DNA of 64,000 bases from positions 372,001 through 436,000 of the forward strand of contig NZ_JBDKWZ010000003.1 of NCBI RefSeq assembly GCF_039710355.1, read 5' to 3'. The translations under genes and the position numbers were made by a program. How positions within the stretch are numbered: position 1 is the first letter of the stretch; each line of letters opens with the position of its first letter. Source of the DNA: Rapidithrix thailandica. GTDB lineage: Bacteria > Bacteroidota > Bacteroidia > Cytophagales > Flammeovirgaceae. Below are positions 35,215 to 44,936 of this stretch, piece after piece. The notes beneath the pieces are model-generated. The model did no database searches. It was not told where the DNA came from and worked only from the letters and a program-made list of their open reading frames with translations.

Positions 35215-38200
35215 ATGTTAGAAAAAGAAATACGAAAGTATAAGCGAAAATACTACCTTAATGCATTGATTAAAGGTAGTATTTTCGCTGTTTCTTTGGT
35301 GTTAACTCTTTTTCTGTTAGTCAATACCATTGAATACTTCGGCTCGCTGAATACCACATTGCGGGCAGTTTTGTTTTTTACCTTTTTGAGTACCACCGTA
35401 CTTTCCTTCTATTTTTGGCTCTTTCGGCCGCTGTACACGTTATTCAATTCCAAAAAGCAACTTTCCGACCTGGAAGCAGCCGAAAGAATCGGTAAGTTTT
35501 TTCCTACCGTAGGAGACAGACTGATCAATATCCTGCAACTAAAAAAACATAGTCAGGAAACGGATTTAGTACATGCCAGTATTCAACAAAAAGAGGCCGA
35601 AATACACAATGTCAGTTTTACCCAAGCCGTAGATTACAAAACCAATAAGAAATACGCCAAATATTTGGTGACCCCTTTCTTTTGTATTCTATTGTTACTC
35701 TTGATTATCCCCCAGATTTTCACAGAGAGTACTCCACGTATCATTAATTACTCCACAGAGTATAAGAAAAAAGCCCCGTTTTCATTCGGTTTACTCAATG
35801 AAAATTTAAGTGCTTTCCGCAATGACGACCTTCCAATTCAACTGCAGTTGGACGGGATTGCTATCCCTCAGGATGTACAGCTTATTACGGCTGACGGTAG
35901 AAAAGTCAAGATGGAGAATTTGGGAGATGGCAATTTTCAATATACCTTTAAGAAAATCCAACGCGATATAGATTTTCATTTCGAAGCATCCGGTTTTGCC
36001 TCCGATGTCTATCAGATCAGCGTCTTTTCACGACCCAACTTAAAAAACTTTAGTGTATACTTAGACTTTCCGGCATATATTAAAAAAAGCAGTGAGCAGA
36101 TTGAAAATACAGGAAACTTAATTATACCGGAGGGCACAAAAATTAAGTGGCAATTCAAAACCCAGGAGGCCGACTCACTGGAACTGTTCTTTGTCAATTC
36201 AGCCACTTCACTACCTGCTACCGAGGTAAATGAAAATGTGTTTGAAACAAACAAAAAAGCCTCATTATCAGATACTTATCAGGTATTACTAGAAAATAAA
36301 CACAGCAAAAATAAGGATATCATTGAATACTACCTCAATGTTGTTCCGGACGAACATCCTACCATAGATTTCAGTCACTTTGAAGATACAGTACTATATG
36401 ATTATCTGATATTAGGTGGAAATATCGGGGATGATTATGGAATCACAGGACTTAATTTGAAATACAGAATTTCCGAAAGGGGAGAGGGGAATCAAAAATT
36501 CCAAACATTACCTATTGCCTACAATCCAAAGATTATTAATCAAAGTTATTTTCACAAACTAGAACTAAAAGAGTTAAACATTCGGCAAGGGCAAAACCTG
36601 GAATATTTTGTGGAAGTATGGGATAATGATGGGGTCAATGGAAGAAAAAGCAGCCGGACATCCACCTTTGTCTTTAAGCTACCTTCCAAAGAAGAATTTA
36701 AAGCTGAAATAGAAAAGGATTCCCAAGAAACAGAAAATCAGATTGATAATTCTTTAAATAAAGCCAAGGAGCTAAAAGAAGAAATCAACAATATTCAAGA
36801 CCGTCTTAAAGGAAAGAAAAAGCTTGACTGGCAGGATAAAAAATCCATAGAGGACTTGATCAACCGCAAAGAGGAACTCAATAAACAGATCGAAGACTTA
36901 CAAAAGGCCAACGAACTCTTCAATCAAAAACAAGAGAAGTTTAACTTTCACGATGAGAAACTCAGTCAAAAAGCACAGCAACTTCAAAAGTTGATGGATG
37001 AGCTATTGGATGAAGAAACCAAAAAACTTTACGAAGAATTAAATAAACTGCTCAACCAAAATTTCATCAACAAAAACCTTCAGGAAACCTTGGAAAACCT
37101 GGAGTTCAAAGAAGACAACCTCGAAAAAGAATTGGATAGGGCCCTGGAGCTTTTCAAAAAATTAAAGTTTGATACCAAGGCAAATGAGATTATAGAAGAT
37201 TTGGAAAAGCTCAGCCAAGAACAAGAAGAGTTATCCGAAGAAACCAAGGACTCTAAAAAATCAGATACGGAGCAAATCCAGGAAAAACAAGACAACTTGG
37301 ATAAAGAATTTGAGGATGTGCAAAAGGAGATGGAAGAATTGGACAAGCTAAACGAAGAGCAAAAAAATCCCAAAGACCTGGAGCCTTTTGATCAACCTAT
37401 GCAAGATATCAAGCAACAACAGCAAAACACACAACAGATGTTGCAAGATAAAAAGATGAAAAAAGCATCGGATTCTCAAAAGCAATCCTCTCAACAAATG
37501 CAGCAGATGTCACGACAAATGCAACAGATGCAGGAGTCCATGGAGATGCAGCGATTAAATGAGAATTATGATGATTTGCGGAAAATTCTGGAAAATCTAT
37601 TAAAATTGTCTTTTGATCAGGAAGACCTAATGCTAGAGTTTCAGAAAATCAAAAAAATTGATCCGAAATTCATTGAATTAAGTCAGCAACAATTAAAGTT
37701 GAAAGACGATGCCAGGGTGATAGAAGACAGTTTACTTTCACTGGCAAAACGGGTATTTCAAATCGAGTCCTTTGTGACCCGGGAAGTGGCTGAGATGAAT
37801 AAATATATGGAAGAAAGTGTGGACGCCATTAAAAAGCGTACCCCTGAAATTGCTGCCAGCAAACAGCAGTTCACCATGACTTCCGTCAACAACCTGGCTT
37901 TATTGCTGAACGATATTTTGCAATCTATGCAGCAGCAAATGAGCCAAAGTATGAGCGGGCAACAAATGTCAGAGAAGCAAAATGGCAGTCCACAGCTCAG
38001 TGACTTGCAACAGCAATTGAATCAAAAAATCAGGGATTTGAAAAAAAGTGGTAAGACAGGTAGACAACTTTCAAAAGAATTAGCTAAACTAGCGGCTGAA
38101 CAAGAAATGATAAGGAATGCCTTAAAGCAAGGCATGGGGCAAGACAAAATAGGAGGGGAGAAACCTGGAGAAAAAGAAGGGGAAAATGGACGGGATGGCG

Positions 38201-38523
38201 GTTATGGAAAACTCTTGGAAGAGATGGAAAAAACGGAAGAGGATCTGATCAACAAAAGGATTACCCAAGAAACCATTAACCGGCAAAAGGAAATATTAAC
38301 TAGACTATTGGAGTCCGAAAAAGCAGATAAAGAACGCGAGCTGGACAATAAACGGAAAGCCGAAACGGCCAAGCAACAATTTCAGCGAGAATTGCCGGAA
38401 GAGTTTTCCGAATATTTAAAATCCAAAGAGATGCAAATCGAACTGTTAAAAACAATTCCGGCATCACTTAACCAATACTACAAAAACGAAGTAAACGAGT
38501 ACTTTAAAAAGTTAAAGCATTAG
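35215..38523 (+). CDS. Large DUF4175-type membrane protein with long coiled coil
   Basis: 1102 residues. Two close membrane segments at about 18-37 and 52-71, a third at about 146-165, then a beta-rich periplasmic part (about 170-495). From about 500 to 860 it is strongly coiled-coil, rich in Glu, Lys and Gln (ELNKQIEDLQKANELFNQKQ; the Gln-Met tract QQMQQMSRQMQQMQ near 760). The C-terminal third stays polar and helical. The layout matches the DUF4175 family known from Bacteroidota and alpha-proteobacteria, whose function is not established. It precedes the RsbW-like ATPase by 20 bases and leads into ybeY and mnmG, an order I associate with Bacteroidota genomes. Confidence 0.85.
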   Translation: MLEKEIRKYKRKYYLNALIKGSIFAVSLVLTLFLLVNTIEYFGSLNTTLRAVLFFTFLSTTVLSFYFWLFRPLYTLFNSKKQLSDLEAAERIGKFFPTVGDRLINILQLKKHSQETDLVHASIQQKEAEIHNVSFTQAVDYKTNKKYAKYLVTPFFCILLLLLIIPQIFTESTPRIINYSTEYKKKAPFSFGLLNENLSAFRNDDLPIQLQLDGIAIPQDVQLITADGRKVKMENLGDGNFQYTFKKIQRDIDFHFEASGFASDVYQISVFSRPNLKNFSVYLDFPAYIKKSSEQIENTGNLIIPEGTKIKWQFKTQEADSLELFFVNSATSLPATEVNENVFETNKKASLSDTYQVLLENKHSKNKDIIEYYLNVVPDEHPTIDFSHFEDTVLYDYLILGGNIGDDYGITGLNLKYRISERGEGNQKFQTLPIAYNPKIINQSYFHKLELKELNIRQGQNLEYFVEVWDNDGVNGRKSSRTSTFVFKLPSKEEFKAEIEKDSQETENQIDNSLNKAKELKEEINNIQDRLKGKKKLDWQDKKSIEDLINRKEELNKQIEDLQKANELFNQKQEKFNFHDEKLSQKAQQLQKLMDELLDEETKKLYEELNKLLNQNFINKNLQETLENLEFKEDNLEKELDRALELFKKLKFDTKANEIIEDLEKLSQEQEELSEETKDSKKSDTEQIQEKQDNLDKEFEDVQKEMEELDKLNEEQKNPKDLEPFDQPMQDIKQQQQNTQQMLQDKKMKKASDSQKQSSQQMQQMSRQMQQMQESMEMQRLNENYDDLRKILENLLKLSFDQEDLMLEFQKIKKIDPKFIELSQQQLKLKDDARVIEDSLLSLAKRVFQIESFVTREVAEMNKYMEESVDAIKKRTPEIAASKQQFTMTSVNNLALLLNDILQSMQQQMSQSMSGQQMSEKQNGSPQLSDLQQQLNQKIRDLKKSGKTGRQLSKELAKLAAEQEMIRNALKQGMGQDKIGGEKPGEKEGENGRDGGYGKLLEEMEKTEEDLINKRITQETINRQKEILTRLLESEKADKERELDNKRKAETAKQQFQRELPEEFSEYLKSKEMQIELLKTIPASLNQYYKNEVNEYFKKLKH

Positions 38524-38543
38524 CTGTAAATCTAAAGATCAAT

Positions 38544-38948
38544 ATGACCGACTTCCAATTAAAAATACCATCATTAATTGATAATATCCGCATTGTAGAA
38601 AGCTTCATCGATCAAGCAAGGGAGCGCTTTCGCTTTGACGATGATATTTACGGCAACATCATTGTGGCTGTCACCGAGTCGGTAAATAACGCAATTATAC
38701 ACGGTAACAGAAGCAACAAAGAAAAAGATGTGCTTCTCAAAATAGAAGCCGACAATTCCAATATTTCCTTTACGGTAGAAGACGAAGGTGACGGCTTCGA
38801 CTTCCACAATTTACCAGACCCGACCTCACCGGAGAATATAAACAAACCCGGGGGAAGGGGAATTTTCCTGATTCGTCATTTAGCGGATGAGGTAAAATTT
38901 CACAATGAGGGCACTACGATTGAAATGATTTTTTATTTGAATTCTTAA
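38544..38948 (+). CDS. RsbW-like ATP-binding anti-sigma regulatory kinase
   Basis: 134 residues, a stand-alone GHKL ATPase domain. N-box ESVNNAIIHGNRS (about 50-62), G1 EDEGDGFD (about 81) and G2 GGRGIFLIRHLAD (about 104-116) are all present, as in RsbW/SpoIIAB serine kinases. Such proteins phosphorylate or sequester an STAS anti-anti-sigma partner; no partner is encoded here. It overlaps no neighbour: 20 bases after DUF4175, and the ybeY start codon lies 4 bases after its stop. Its reading frame is the same as that of the downstream part of ybeY, which is relevant to the frameshift described there. Confidence 0.92.
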   Translation: MTDFQLKIPSLIDNIRIVESFIDQARERFRFDDDIYGNIIVAVTESVNNAIIHGNRSNKEKDVLLKIEADNSNISFTVEDEGDGFDFHNLPDPTSPENINKPGGRGIFLIRHLADEVKFHNEGTTIEMIFYLNS

Positions 38949-38952
38949 CAAG

Positions 38953-39383
38953 ATGGGAGACGTATTTTTTTTTATGAAGACACAGAATTTCGCTTAAGCA
39001 AAATCGAAAGCGAAAAGCTTGCTCAATGGGTCAAGGAAGCCGCTGCGCAATACAATAAGCAAGTTGACACAATCAATTATATCTTTTGCTCTGACAAATA
39101 CTTGCTGGAAATCAACCAGCAGTACCTCGACCACGATACCTATACAGACATTATCACCTTTGATAATTCAGACGTGGAGGAGCAACTGATTTCAGATATT
39201 TTCATAAGTGCTCAACGTGTCAGCGAAAACAGCAGTTTGCACAATACCTCTTTTGATGACGAACTTCACCGGGTCATTATTCACGGAATATTGCATTTGG
39301 CTGGATTTAAAGACAAATCAGAAAAAGAAAAAGAGCGAATGCGCAATCTCGAAGATCAGCATTTACAAAATAGAAATTTCTAA
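38953..39383 (+). CDS. ybeY: Endoribonuclease YbeY, reading frame interrupted at a T9 tract
   Basis: rRNA maturation RNase. The zinc-site region HGILHLAGFKDKSEKEKERM and the core DHDTYTDIITFDNS identify it. The third His of the E. coli motif is not visible; Asp/Lys stand at that place, as I recall for Bacteroidota forms. As read, ATG 38953 opens MGDVFFFMKTQNFA and stops after 14 codons. Adding one T to the nine-T run (38965-38973) joins MGDVFFF to YEDTEFRLSKIESEKLAQW and then the body, giving about 143 residues, the normal size. In the body frame the first usual start is a TTG at 39102, which would delete the N-terminal third. Sequencing error, real mutation or polymerase slippage at T9 are the possible explanations. 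Confidence 0.88.
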
Positions 39384-39402
39384 GTGTTCCACGTGGAACA
39401 CT
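39383..39402. promoter_or_regulatory. parS: parS-type ParB binding site, also terminator-like
   Basis: AGTGTTCCACGTGGAACACT is a perfect 20-bp palindrome. Its inner 16 bases TGTTCCACGTGGAACA fit the broadly conserved chromosomal parS pattern TGTTNCACGTGNAACA. It begins right at the ybeY stop and is followed by seven T, so the same bases can fold as an 8-bp stem with an ACGT loop and act as an intrinsic terminator. It lies about 4.7 kb from the origin call, and parS sites normally cluster near origins. Confidence 0.75.
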
Positions 39403-39826
39403 TTTTTTATGCCTAGGGTAGGGGGGCACACTTTATACAAATCCAGGCTTCTTAAATGTTCACCTTTCTTATCCACTTTGGTGTTTCGTCCATCTCATTC
39501 AATACCTCTCAAGAAAAGTACTCGCCTCTATCTTAATTTTTATAAACGTAGGGTTCACCTCCTTTTAAATATTCACCCACGGTCGCTTATAGCATACCAA
39601 TGGAAATTCATTTTGTTTACCAGCCTTCAGGCTACAGATAGCAAATGACTAGAATAACAGATTCACCTCTAAATAACTCTCTGAAATTCCAGGAGATACA
39701 ATTGCCTTAACGGAGAGTTTATTACTTTTGCAAAATAATTTCATAGAGCAGGAATCAGAACCATTACAACCTAGTTCTATTTGGTACTGAATCCACGAAT
39801 ACTTATCAAGGGAAAATAACAAGTGT
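39403..39826. other. Intergenic region between ybeY and mnmG
   Basis: No credible gene; the ORF crossing it is a frame shadow of ybeY. It contains the mnmG promoter near its right end. The G-rich stretch just after 39410 (GCCTAGGGTAGGGGGGC) has no evident partner sequence. Confidence 0.55.
39702..39730 (+). promoter_or_regulatory. mnmG promoter
   Basis: -33 TTG (39702-39704) and -7 TACTTTTG (39723-39730) are separated by 18 bases, a good Bacteroidota promoter. The predicted start is about 90 bases ahead of the mnmG ATG. Confidence 0.6.
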
Positions 39827-41692
39827 ATGTATCCAAATTATGATATCATAGTAGTAGGAGGGGGGCACGCAGGTTGCGAAGCCGCACATGCTGCAGCCAA
39901 CCTGGGATCGAAAGTGCTGTTGGTCACCATGAACATGAATACCATTGCACAAATGAGCTGTAACCCCGCCATGGGAGGAGTGGCAAAAGGACAGATCTTA
40001 CGTGAAATTGATGCCTTAGGTGGTATGTCAGGGATCATTACCGATAAATCCATGATACAATTCCGGATGCTAAACCGCTCCAAAGGTCCGGCCATGTGGA
40101 GCCCCAGGACACAAAACGACCGGATGCGTTTTGCCGAAGAATGGCGGTTGGCATTGGAGAAAAACCCTAATGTGGACTTCTGGCAAGAAATGGTAACGAA
40201 CTTGCTGATGGAAGGAAACAAGTTGGTAGGGGTGAGGACCGCTTTAGGAATTGAATTCAGAGCAAAAGCGGTTGTGCTGACAAACGGGACCTTTCTCAAT
40301 GGCTTGATACATATAGGAGAAAAAAATTTCGGAGGCGGTAGGACAGGGGAGAGGGCTGCCAAAGGCATTACAGAACAACTGGTAGAGCTTGGGTTTGAAT
40401 CGGGAAGAATGAAAACCGGAACACCTCCACGAGTGGATGGCCGATCGCTGAATTACAATGCCATGGAGGAACAGGCAGGGGATGAAAATCCTGAAAAATT
40501 CTCCTTTAGCCAAGAAACACAAGCGCTGAAACATCAACGAAGCTGCTATATCACTTATACGAATGATGATGTTCATGATACCCTGAAAAAAGGATTTGAC
40601 CAATCCCCTATGTTCAATGGGCGTATTCAAGGGATTGGCCCCCGGTATTGCCCTTCGATTGAAGACAAAATTAACCGTTTTGCTGAGCGAAACCGCCATC
40701 AAATCTTTGTAGAACCCGAAGGATGGGATACCGTGGAAATCTATGTGAACGGTTTTTCTACCTCTCTTCCTGAGAATATTCAATACGAAGCCCTGCGGAA
40801 AATCAAAGGCTTTGAAAATGCAAAAATGTTCCGTCCCGGCTACGCAATTGAATACGACTACTTCCCTCCGACTCAACTTTACCTGAGCTTGGAAACCAAA
40901 CTGATAGAAAACCTTTATTTTGCCGGACAAATCAACGGAACAACCGGCTATGAAGAGGCCGCGTGTCAAGGGTTAATGGCGGGAATTAATGCTCATAACA
41001 AAATTAGAGAAAAAGAAAACTTCATTTTGAAGCGTTCTGAAGCTTATATCGGTGTCTTGATTGACGATTTGATCAACAAAGGAACAGAAGAACCTTACCG
41101 CATGTTTACTTCCAGAGCGGAATACAGGATACTTCTTCGTCAAGATAATGCCGACTTGCGCTTAACGGAACAAGGTTATCAATTGGGGCTAGCCGCACAG
41201 GAGCGATACGAGAGAGTATTGGAAAAGAAACGTCATGTAGACGAGCTGATCCAGTTTATGCGGAAAGAAAGCGTAGATCCAGACCAAATGAACGGTACGC
41301 TTAGTGAATTAGGTTCTGCTGTATTGACTCAAAAAGTAAAAGCAGCTCAACTGATAAAACGACCTAATGTAGGAATCAATAGTATCAAAGACTGTAACGA
41401 AAAACTAGCGGAGCAGGTAAATCATTACGATAAGGAAGTAATTGAAGAGGCTGAAATCCTACTTAAATACGAAACCTACATTGAAAAAGAAGAGAAAATG
41501 GCCGATAAGCTGAATGCTTTGGAAAACTACCGGATCAATGACACGGTAGATTACAACCAAATAAAGGCTATTTCAAACGAAGCACGTGAAAAATTAAATA
41601 AAATACGCCCCTCTACCATAGGCCAAGCATCCAGAATCAGTGGTGTAAGTCCTTCTGATATTTCAGTACTTATGGTTTACCTGGGGAAATAA
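39827..41692 (+). CDS. mnmG: tRNA uridine-5-carboxymethylaminomethyl modification enzyme MnmG (GidA)
   Basis: 621 residues, full length. FAD-binding GGGHAGCEAAHAAAN at about 11, the tRNA-modification signature CNPAMGGVAKGQILREIDALGG (about 45-66), GTFLNGLIHIGEKNFGGGR, FRPGYAIEYDYFPPTQL and the C-terminal helical domain ending SRISGVSPSDISVLMVYLGK. With MnmE it makes the cmnm5U34 modification of several tRNAs. mnmG/gidA is a classic neighbour of replication origins, and here the origin call begins about 2 kb downstream. It follows the parS site and has its own promoter and terminator. Confidence 0.97.
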   Translation: MYPNYDIIVVGGGHAGCEAAHAAANLGSKVLLVTMNMNTIAQMSCNPAMGGVAKGQILREIDALGGMSGIITDKSMIQFRMLNRSKGPAMWSPRTQNDRMRFAEEWRLALEKNPNVDFWQEMVTNLLMEGNKLVGVRTALGIEFRAKAVVLTNGTFLNGLIHIGEKNFGGGRTGERAAKGITEQLVELGFESGRMKTGTPPRVDGRSLNYNAMEEQAGDENPEKFSFSQETQALKHQRSCYITYTNDDVHDTLKKGFDQSPMFNGRIQGIGPRYCPSIEDKINRFAERNRHQIFVEPEGWDTVEIYVNGFSTSLPENIQYEALRKIKGFENAKMFRPGYAIEYDYFPPTQLYLSLETKLIENLYFAGQINGTTGYEEAACQGLMAGINAHNKIREKENFILKRSEAYIGVLIDDLINKGTEEPYRMFTSRAEYRILLRQDNADLRLTEQGYQLGLAAQERYERVLEKKRHVDELIQFMRKESVDPDQMNGTLSELGSAVLTQKVKAAQLIKRPNVGINSIKDCNEKLAEQVNHYDKEVIEEAEILLKYETYIEKEEKMADKLNALENYRINDTVDYNQIKAISNEAREKLNKIRPSTIGQASRISGVSPSDISVLMVYLGK

Positions 41693-41715
41693 AACAAAAT
41701 CAGCCGAGCTGATAG

Positions 41716-41750
41716 AAAGACATATTCCACATGCGAATATGTCTTTTTTT
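41716..41750 (+). terminator. Intrinsic terminator after mnmG
   Basis: AGACATATTC and GAATATGTCT pair perfectly around a 7-base loop, followed by T6 or more. Confidence 0.9.
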
Positions 41751-41981
41751 ATTAGGTAAGATTGACAGATTTCAGGAAATTTGGGCTTGACAATTAGAAG
41801 TACATCTTTGGCCTATTTTCAAAGTTTAGTTAAGGTTTTGATGTCTGAAGTTGAGTACTTATTTGTCTCATAGTTATCGTCTCAAAAAAGAAACTTAAGC
41901 ATTCATTCTGACAAGGATAGTACCTCCCTCTACAGGAAAGTACTACCTAATTTATGATTTTTGAAAACCATTTTATAACCC

Positions 41982-43613
41982 ATGAAAAATATATCCTTTT
42001 TTATACTCTTATCCTGCATGGCAAGCATGATACTGCTTTCGCGTTGTGCCAATCAACAAGCCCCTACAGGTGGGCCCAGGGATACGATTCCTCCCACATT
42101 AATAAGCAGCATACCCAAAGATCAAAGCACTAATTACAAAGGAAAAATTATCAAACTGGAATTTGATGAGGCCATTGATGCAAAAGACGTACGAAAAGAC
42201 CTCATCATCACTCCCCTATCTGATGTGATTTATAACACCCGGGTGAAGAAAAATACATTGATCTTGGAGTTTAATGAAGAACTGGAGCCCAATACTACCT
42301 ATACACTTAATTTTCAGCAAAGCATCGGCGACCTCAATGAAAATAATAAAACAGAGCCTATCAGTATTGCATTTAGTACGGGCAGTGAAATAGATTCAAT
42401 GTATGTATCCGGAAAGATTACGGATTTAATGAGTGGAAAAAAGCTGGAAAAAGCCTCCGTAGCACTTTATCCGTATACAGATGATACCCTGAATATTGAA
42501 GGAAACAAGCCCTACTACCTCACCAAAACAGACAAGGAAGGCCGGTATATTTTGCAAAACCTAAAGCCGGGAATTTATAAAATATTTGCCCTGGCTAAAG
42601 AAGGACAAAATATCAGATACAATGAAAGGGGTGATAAAATTGCCTTCCTTTCCGAAGACTTGGAAATTAATAGATCCATAGATTCCTTAGATTTTAAGGT
42701 AACTGATTTCGATAGCAAAGATCTAGAGTTTATCCGCCCAAGTAATAAAAATCATTATGTGGAACTGGGCTTCAATAAAACAATTGTAGATTATACAGTG
42801 AAGCCTTTAGAGGCTAAATATGACGGTCTGATTATCCCCCAGGGTTACGGTGATATCCTCCGGCTTTATAATTTGAGTGAGAACACGACAGATTCTATTG
42901 AAGTATTTTTCAGTGCAACAGATTCCATTCTCAACAAAATAGAAGATACTGTCAAAGTATTGTTTGAACCCTTGGAAAAGGAAAAAGACAAAGCTTCATT
43001 CAGTATAACCGGAGTATTTCCAAAGGAAACCTCCATGGTTGCCGGACAAACTTTTGATATGGAATTACAATTTGACAAACCTGTAAGCTCCTTCAATCTG
43101 GATAAAATACAGTTTGCCGTTGATGGAGATACAACCTCTGCAACCGGACTTTTTGAACATTCGATGAATGCATATCGCACTTCCTTTGTCTTTCATAATT
43201 TAAGTTATCAACAAAGCCTGTCCGCACGTTTTGACACTGCATCTTTTATCTCAATTGAAAGCGATACCAGTTACCTGAAAACGGCCAGCTTTTCAGTGAA
43301 AGACAAACGTAAATTCGGAAGCATAGCAGGCACCGTCACAACCAATCACCCTAGTTTTATCATTCAATTGTTGGACAACAATTATAAAGTAGAAGCTGAA
43401 ATCAAAAACCAAAAACAATACAGATTCGACTATGTTGCTCCCGGAGAAAAAATACTCCGTATTCTGATTGATGAAAATCAAAATGGCAAATGGGACAAAG
43501 GAAGCTTTAATGAAAAAATTCTCCCGGAGGATGTTTATATACAACCGGGCACTATTAATATCAAAGCCAATTGGGAGATTAAAAATGTTAAAGAAACTAC
43601 TATTGTATTTTAA
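41982..43613 (+). CDS. Ig-like domain lipoprotein (SbsA-type/Big_5)
   Basis: 543 residues. Lipoprotein signal with Cys22 (LLSRCANQQ), then PTGGPRDTIPPTLISSIP, the opening of Bacteroidota lipoproteins with an SbsA-like Ig domain (about 30-135: KLEFDEAIDA, LEFNEELEPNTTYTLNF). A carboxypeptidase-regulatory-like module follows at about 140-205 (LEKASVALYPY, DKEGRYILQNLKPGIYKIFA). The rest is repeated beta-sandwich-like sequence, with LRILIDENQNGKWDKG near the end. It is probably outer-membrane attached; the function is not known. It is the last gene before the origin region and ends in a strong terminator. Confidence 0.85.
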   Translation: MKNISFFILLSCMASMILLSRCANQQAPTGGPRDTIPPTLISSIPKDQSTNYKGKIIKLEFDEAIDAKDVRKDLIITPLSDVIYNTRVKKNTLILEFNEELEPNTTYTLNFQQSIGDLNENNKTEPISIAFSTGSEIDSMYVSGKITDLMSGKKLEKASVALYPYTDDTLNIEGNKPYYLTKTDKEGRYILQNLKPGIYKIFALAKEGQNIRYNERGDKIAFLSEDLEINRSIDSLDFKVTDFDSKDLEFIRPSNKNHYVELGFNKTIVDYTVKPLEAKYDGLIIPQGYGDILRLYNLSENTTDSIEVFFSATDSILNKIEDTVKVLFEPLEKEKDKASFSITGVFPKETSMVAGQTFDMELQFDKPVSSFNLDKIQFAVDGDTTSATGLFEHSMNAYRTSFVFHNLSYQQSLSARFDTASFISIESDTSYLKTASFSVKDKRKFGSIAGTVTTNHPSFIIQLLDNNYKVEAEIKNQKQYRFDYVAPGEKILRILIDENQNGKWDKGSFNEKILPEDVYIQPGTINIKANWEIKNVKETTIVF

Positions 43614-43643
43614 CATCGTTGAAAACTCAGAATACACCTGCTG

Positions 43644-43670
43644 GCCTATGCATTTAGCATAGGCTTTTTT
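43644..43670 (+). terminator. Intrinsic terminator bordering the origin region
   Basis: GCCTATGC and GCATAGGC pair perfectly around a 5-base loop and are followed by T6. It would keep transcription from entering the origin from the left. Confidence 0.9.
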
Positions 43671-44052
43671 ATTAATCACTTGATTATCAATTAGTTAATA
43701 ATTATGACTATAAAGCTAAACGAGTTAATACAAATGCATAAATAACTGATTATCAAATATTTAACAAATTAAAATACAATTACGTAAGATAAAACTGTAT
43801 AATTACCCAATAGATTTTATATACGCAACTATAGCGCTGCTCAAACCGGGCTATTTCATACTATTATTACCTGAATTACAGAACTTTAAAACAATAAATA
43901 ACACCTATAAAAAAGGAGTTATAAAATAGCAGGAATTAACAAATAGTTAGGTAAAAATGAAATTCCCGCTGTTTTTACAAAACACCCCTGCTCCAACCTT
44001 CTTATCTTGGCTTTTTGCTCGAACTTTTTCTCTCCCGTTAAACCGTATAATT

Positions 44053-44872
44053 TGTGGATAACTTTTTAATACCTTAGAACCTGTCAACTTACCTCATTCA
44101 CTTTTGAGAATCATATCATTCTTCGGATAGAGCAAAGCGAGTTGAAATGCCAAAAGGTAAGTCATTTCAATTACTATTTATAAATGCATAACTTATCCAC
44201 ACCTCAATGAGCAACCGTTGACAATTTAAAGGACCAATAAAAAGAGTAAGCTTCCCTCCAACCTTTACTCCCCAAGCTGTATCCTATGCTACTTACTATA
44301 CTGAAGGAAATGATTGACCCTGTTGGATACTTTACGAGATATTAACCTTATCCACATCTAATATCAACTGCTTGCTTTTCTACAATCCTGCAATCTTCTC
44401 AAGGTCCTCCATTTGTTTCTTTATCTTTATATGAATCGAATAAAAAAGTTATCCACAACTTGAATGTTCTCTTATGGTGAGATGAGTACATCTATTCAAC
44501 CCCAAAGGGAAAAAGGAAGCCAATTATTATCAAACAAATTCAAAATCCCTATGTTAATACTATCAACATAGTATGTGAACAAATGAAGTTTTCCACTTAT
44601 ACGGTTAACAATTGTGTAATAACTTGTTCATTTATCAACGGATGTTCACATTTTAAGTAAGAGTTGAAAGGGGCTGTTGAAAAGTACTACTTTCATCAAC
44701 AGATTATCCAAAAGTTTTCAACCGTAATAACTTTTCCAATAGTTATTCACATCTTCAAAATCCGCTGTGCATAGTTCTATAACTTACTGATCTGACAGAT
44801 CTTATAGAATATATAGCTGTGGATAACTTTTTATTAATTGTGTATAAAAATTGAATAAGTCGTTTATTCACA
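44053..44872. repeat. DnaA box array within oriC
   Basis: Perfect boxes at 44053-44061 (-), 44193-44201 (+), 44348-44356 (+), 44449-44457 (+) and 44818-44826 (-). TTATTCACA at 44743-44751 (+) and 44864-44872 (+). TTATACACA at 44839-44847 (-). The last three of the eight, together with 44818, form a dense group directly beside the A/T block. Confidence 0.85.
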
Positions 44873-44881
44873 AATCCACAG

Positions 44882-44936
44882 TATAATAAGTAATAATAGA
44901 TTTATATTTAAATATTAATTTATAATTATATATATA
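44882..44936. other. Candidate DNA unwinding element
   Basis: Almost uninterrupted A/T with short direct repeats of ATAATA, TTTATA and TATATA types, directly next to the DnaA group at 44818-44872. This is the arrangement expected where DnaA opens the duplex. Confidence 0.7.

Noticed and set aside
39208..39648. ORF of 146 codons across the ybeY-mnmG gap
   Set aside because: It overlaps the conserved ybeY C-terminus in another frame and has an unlikely composition.
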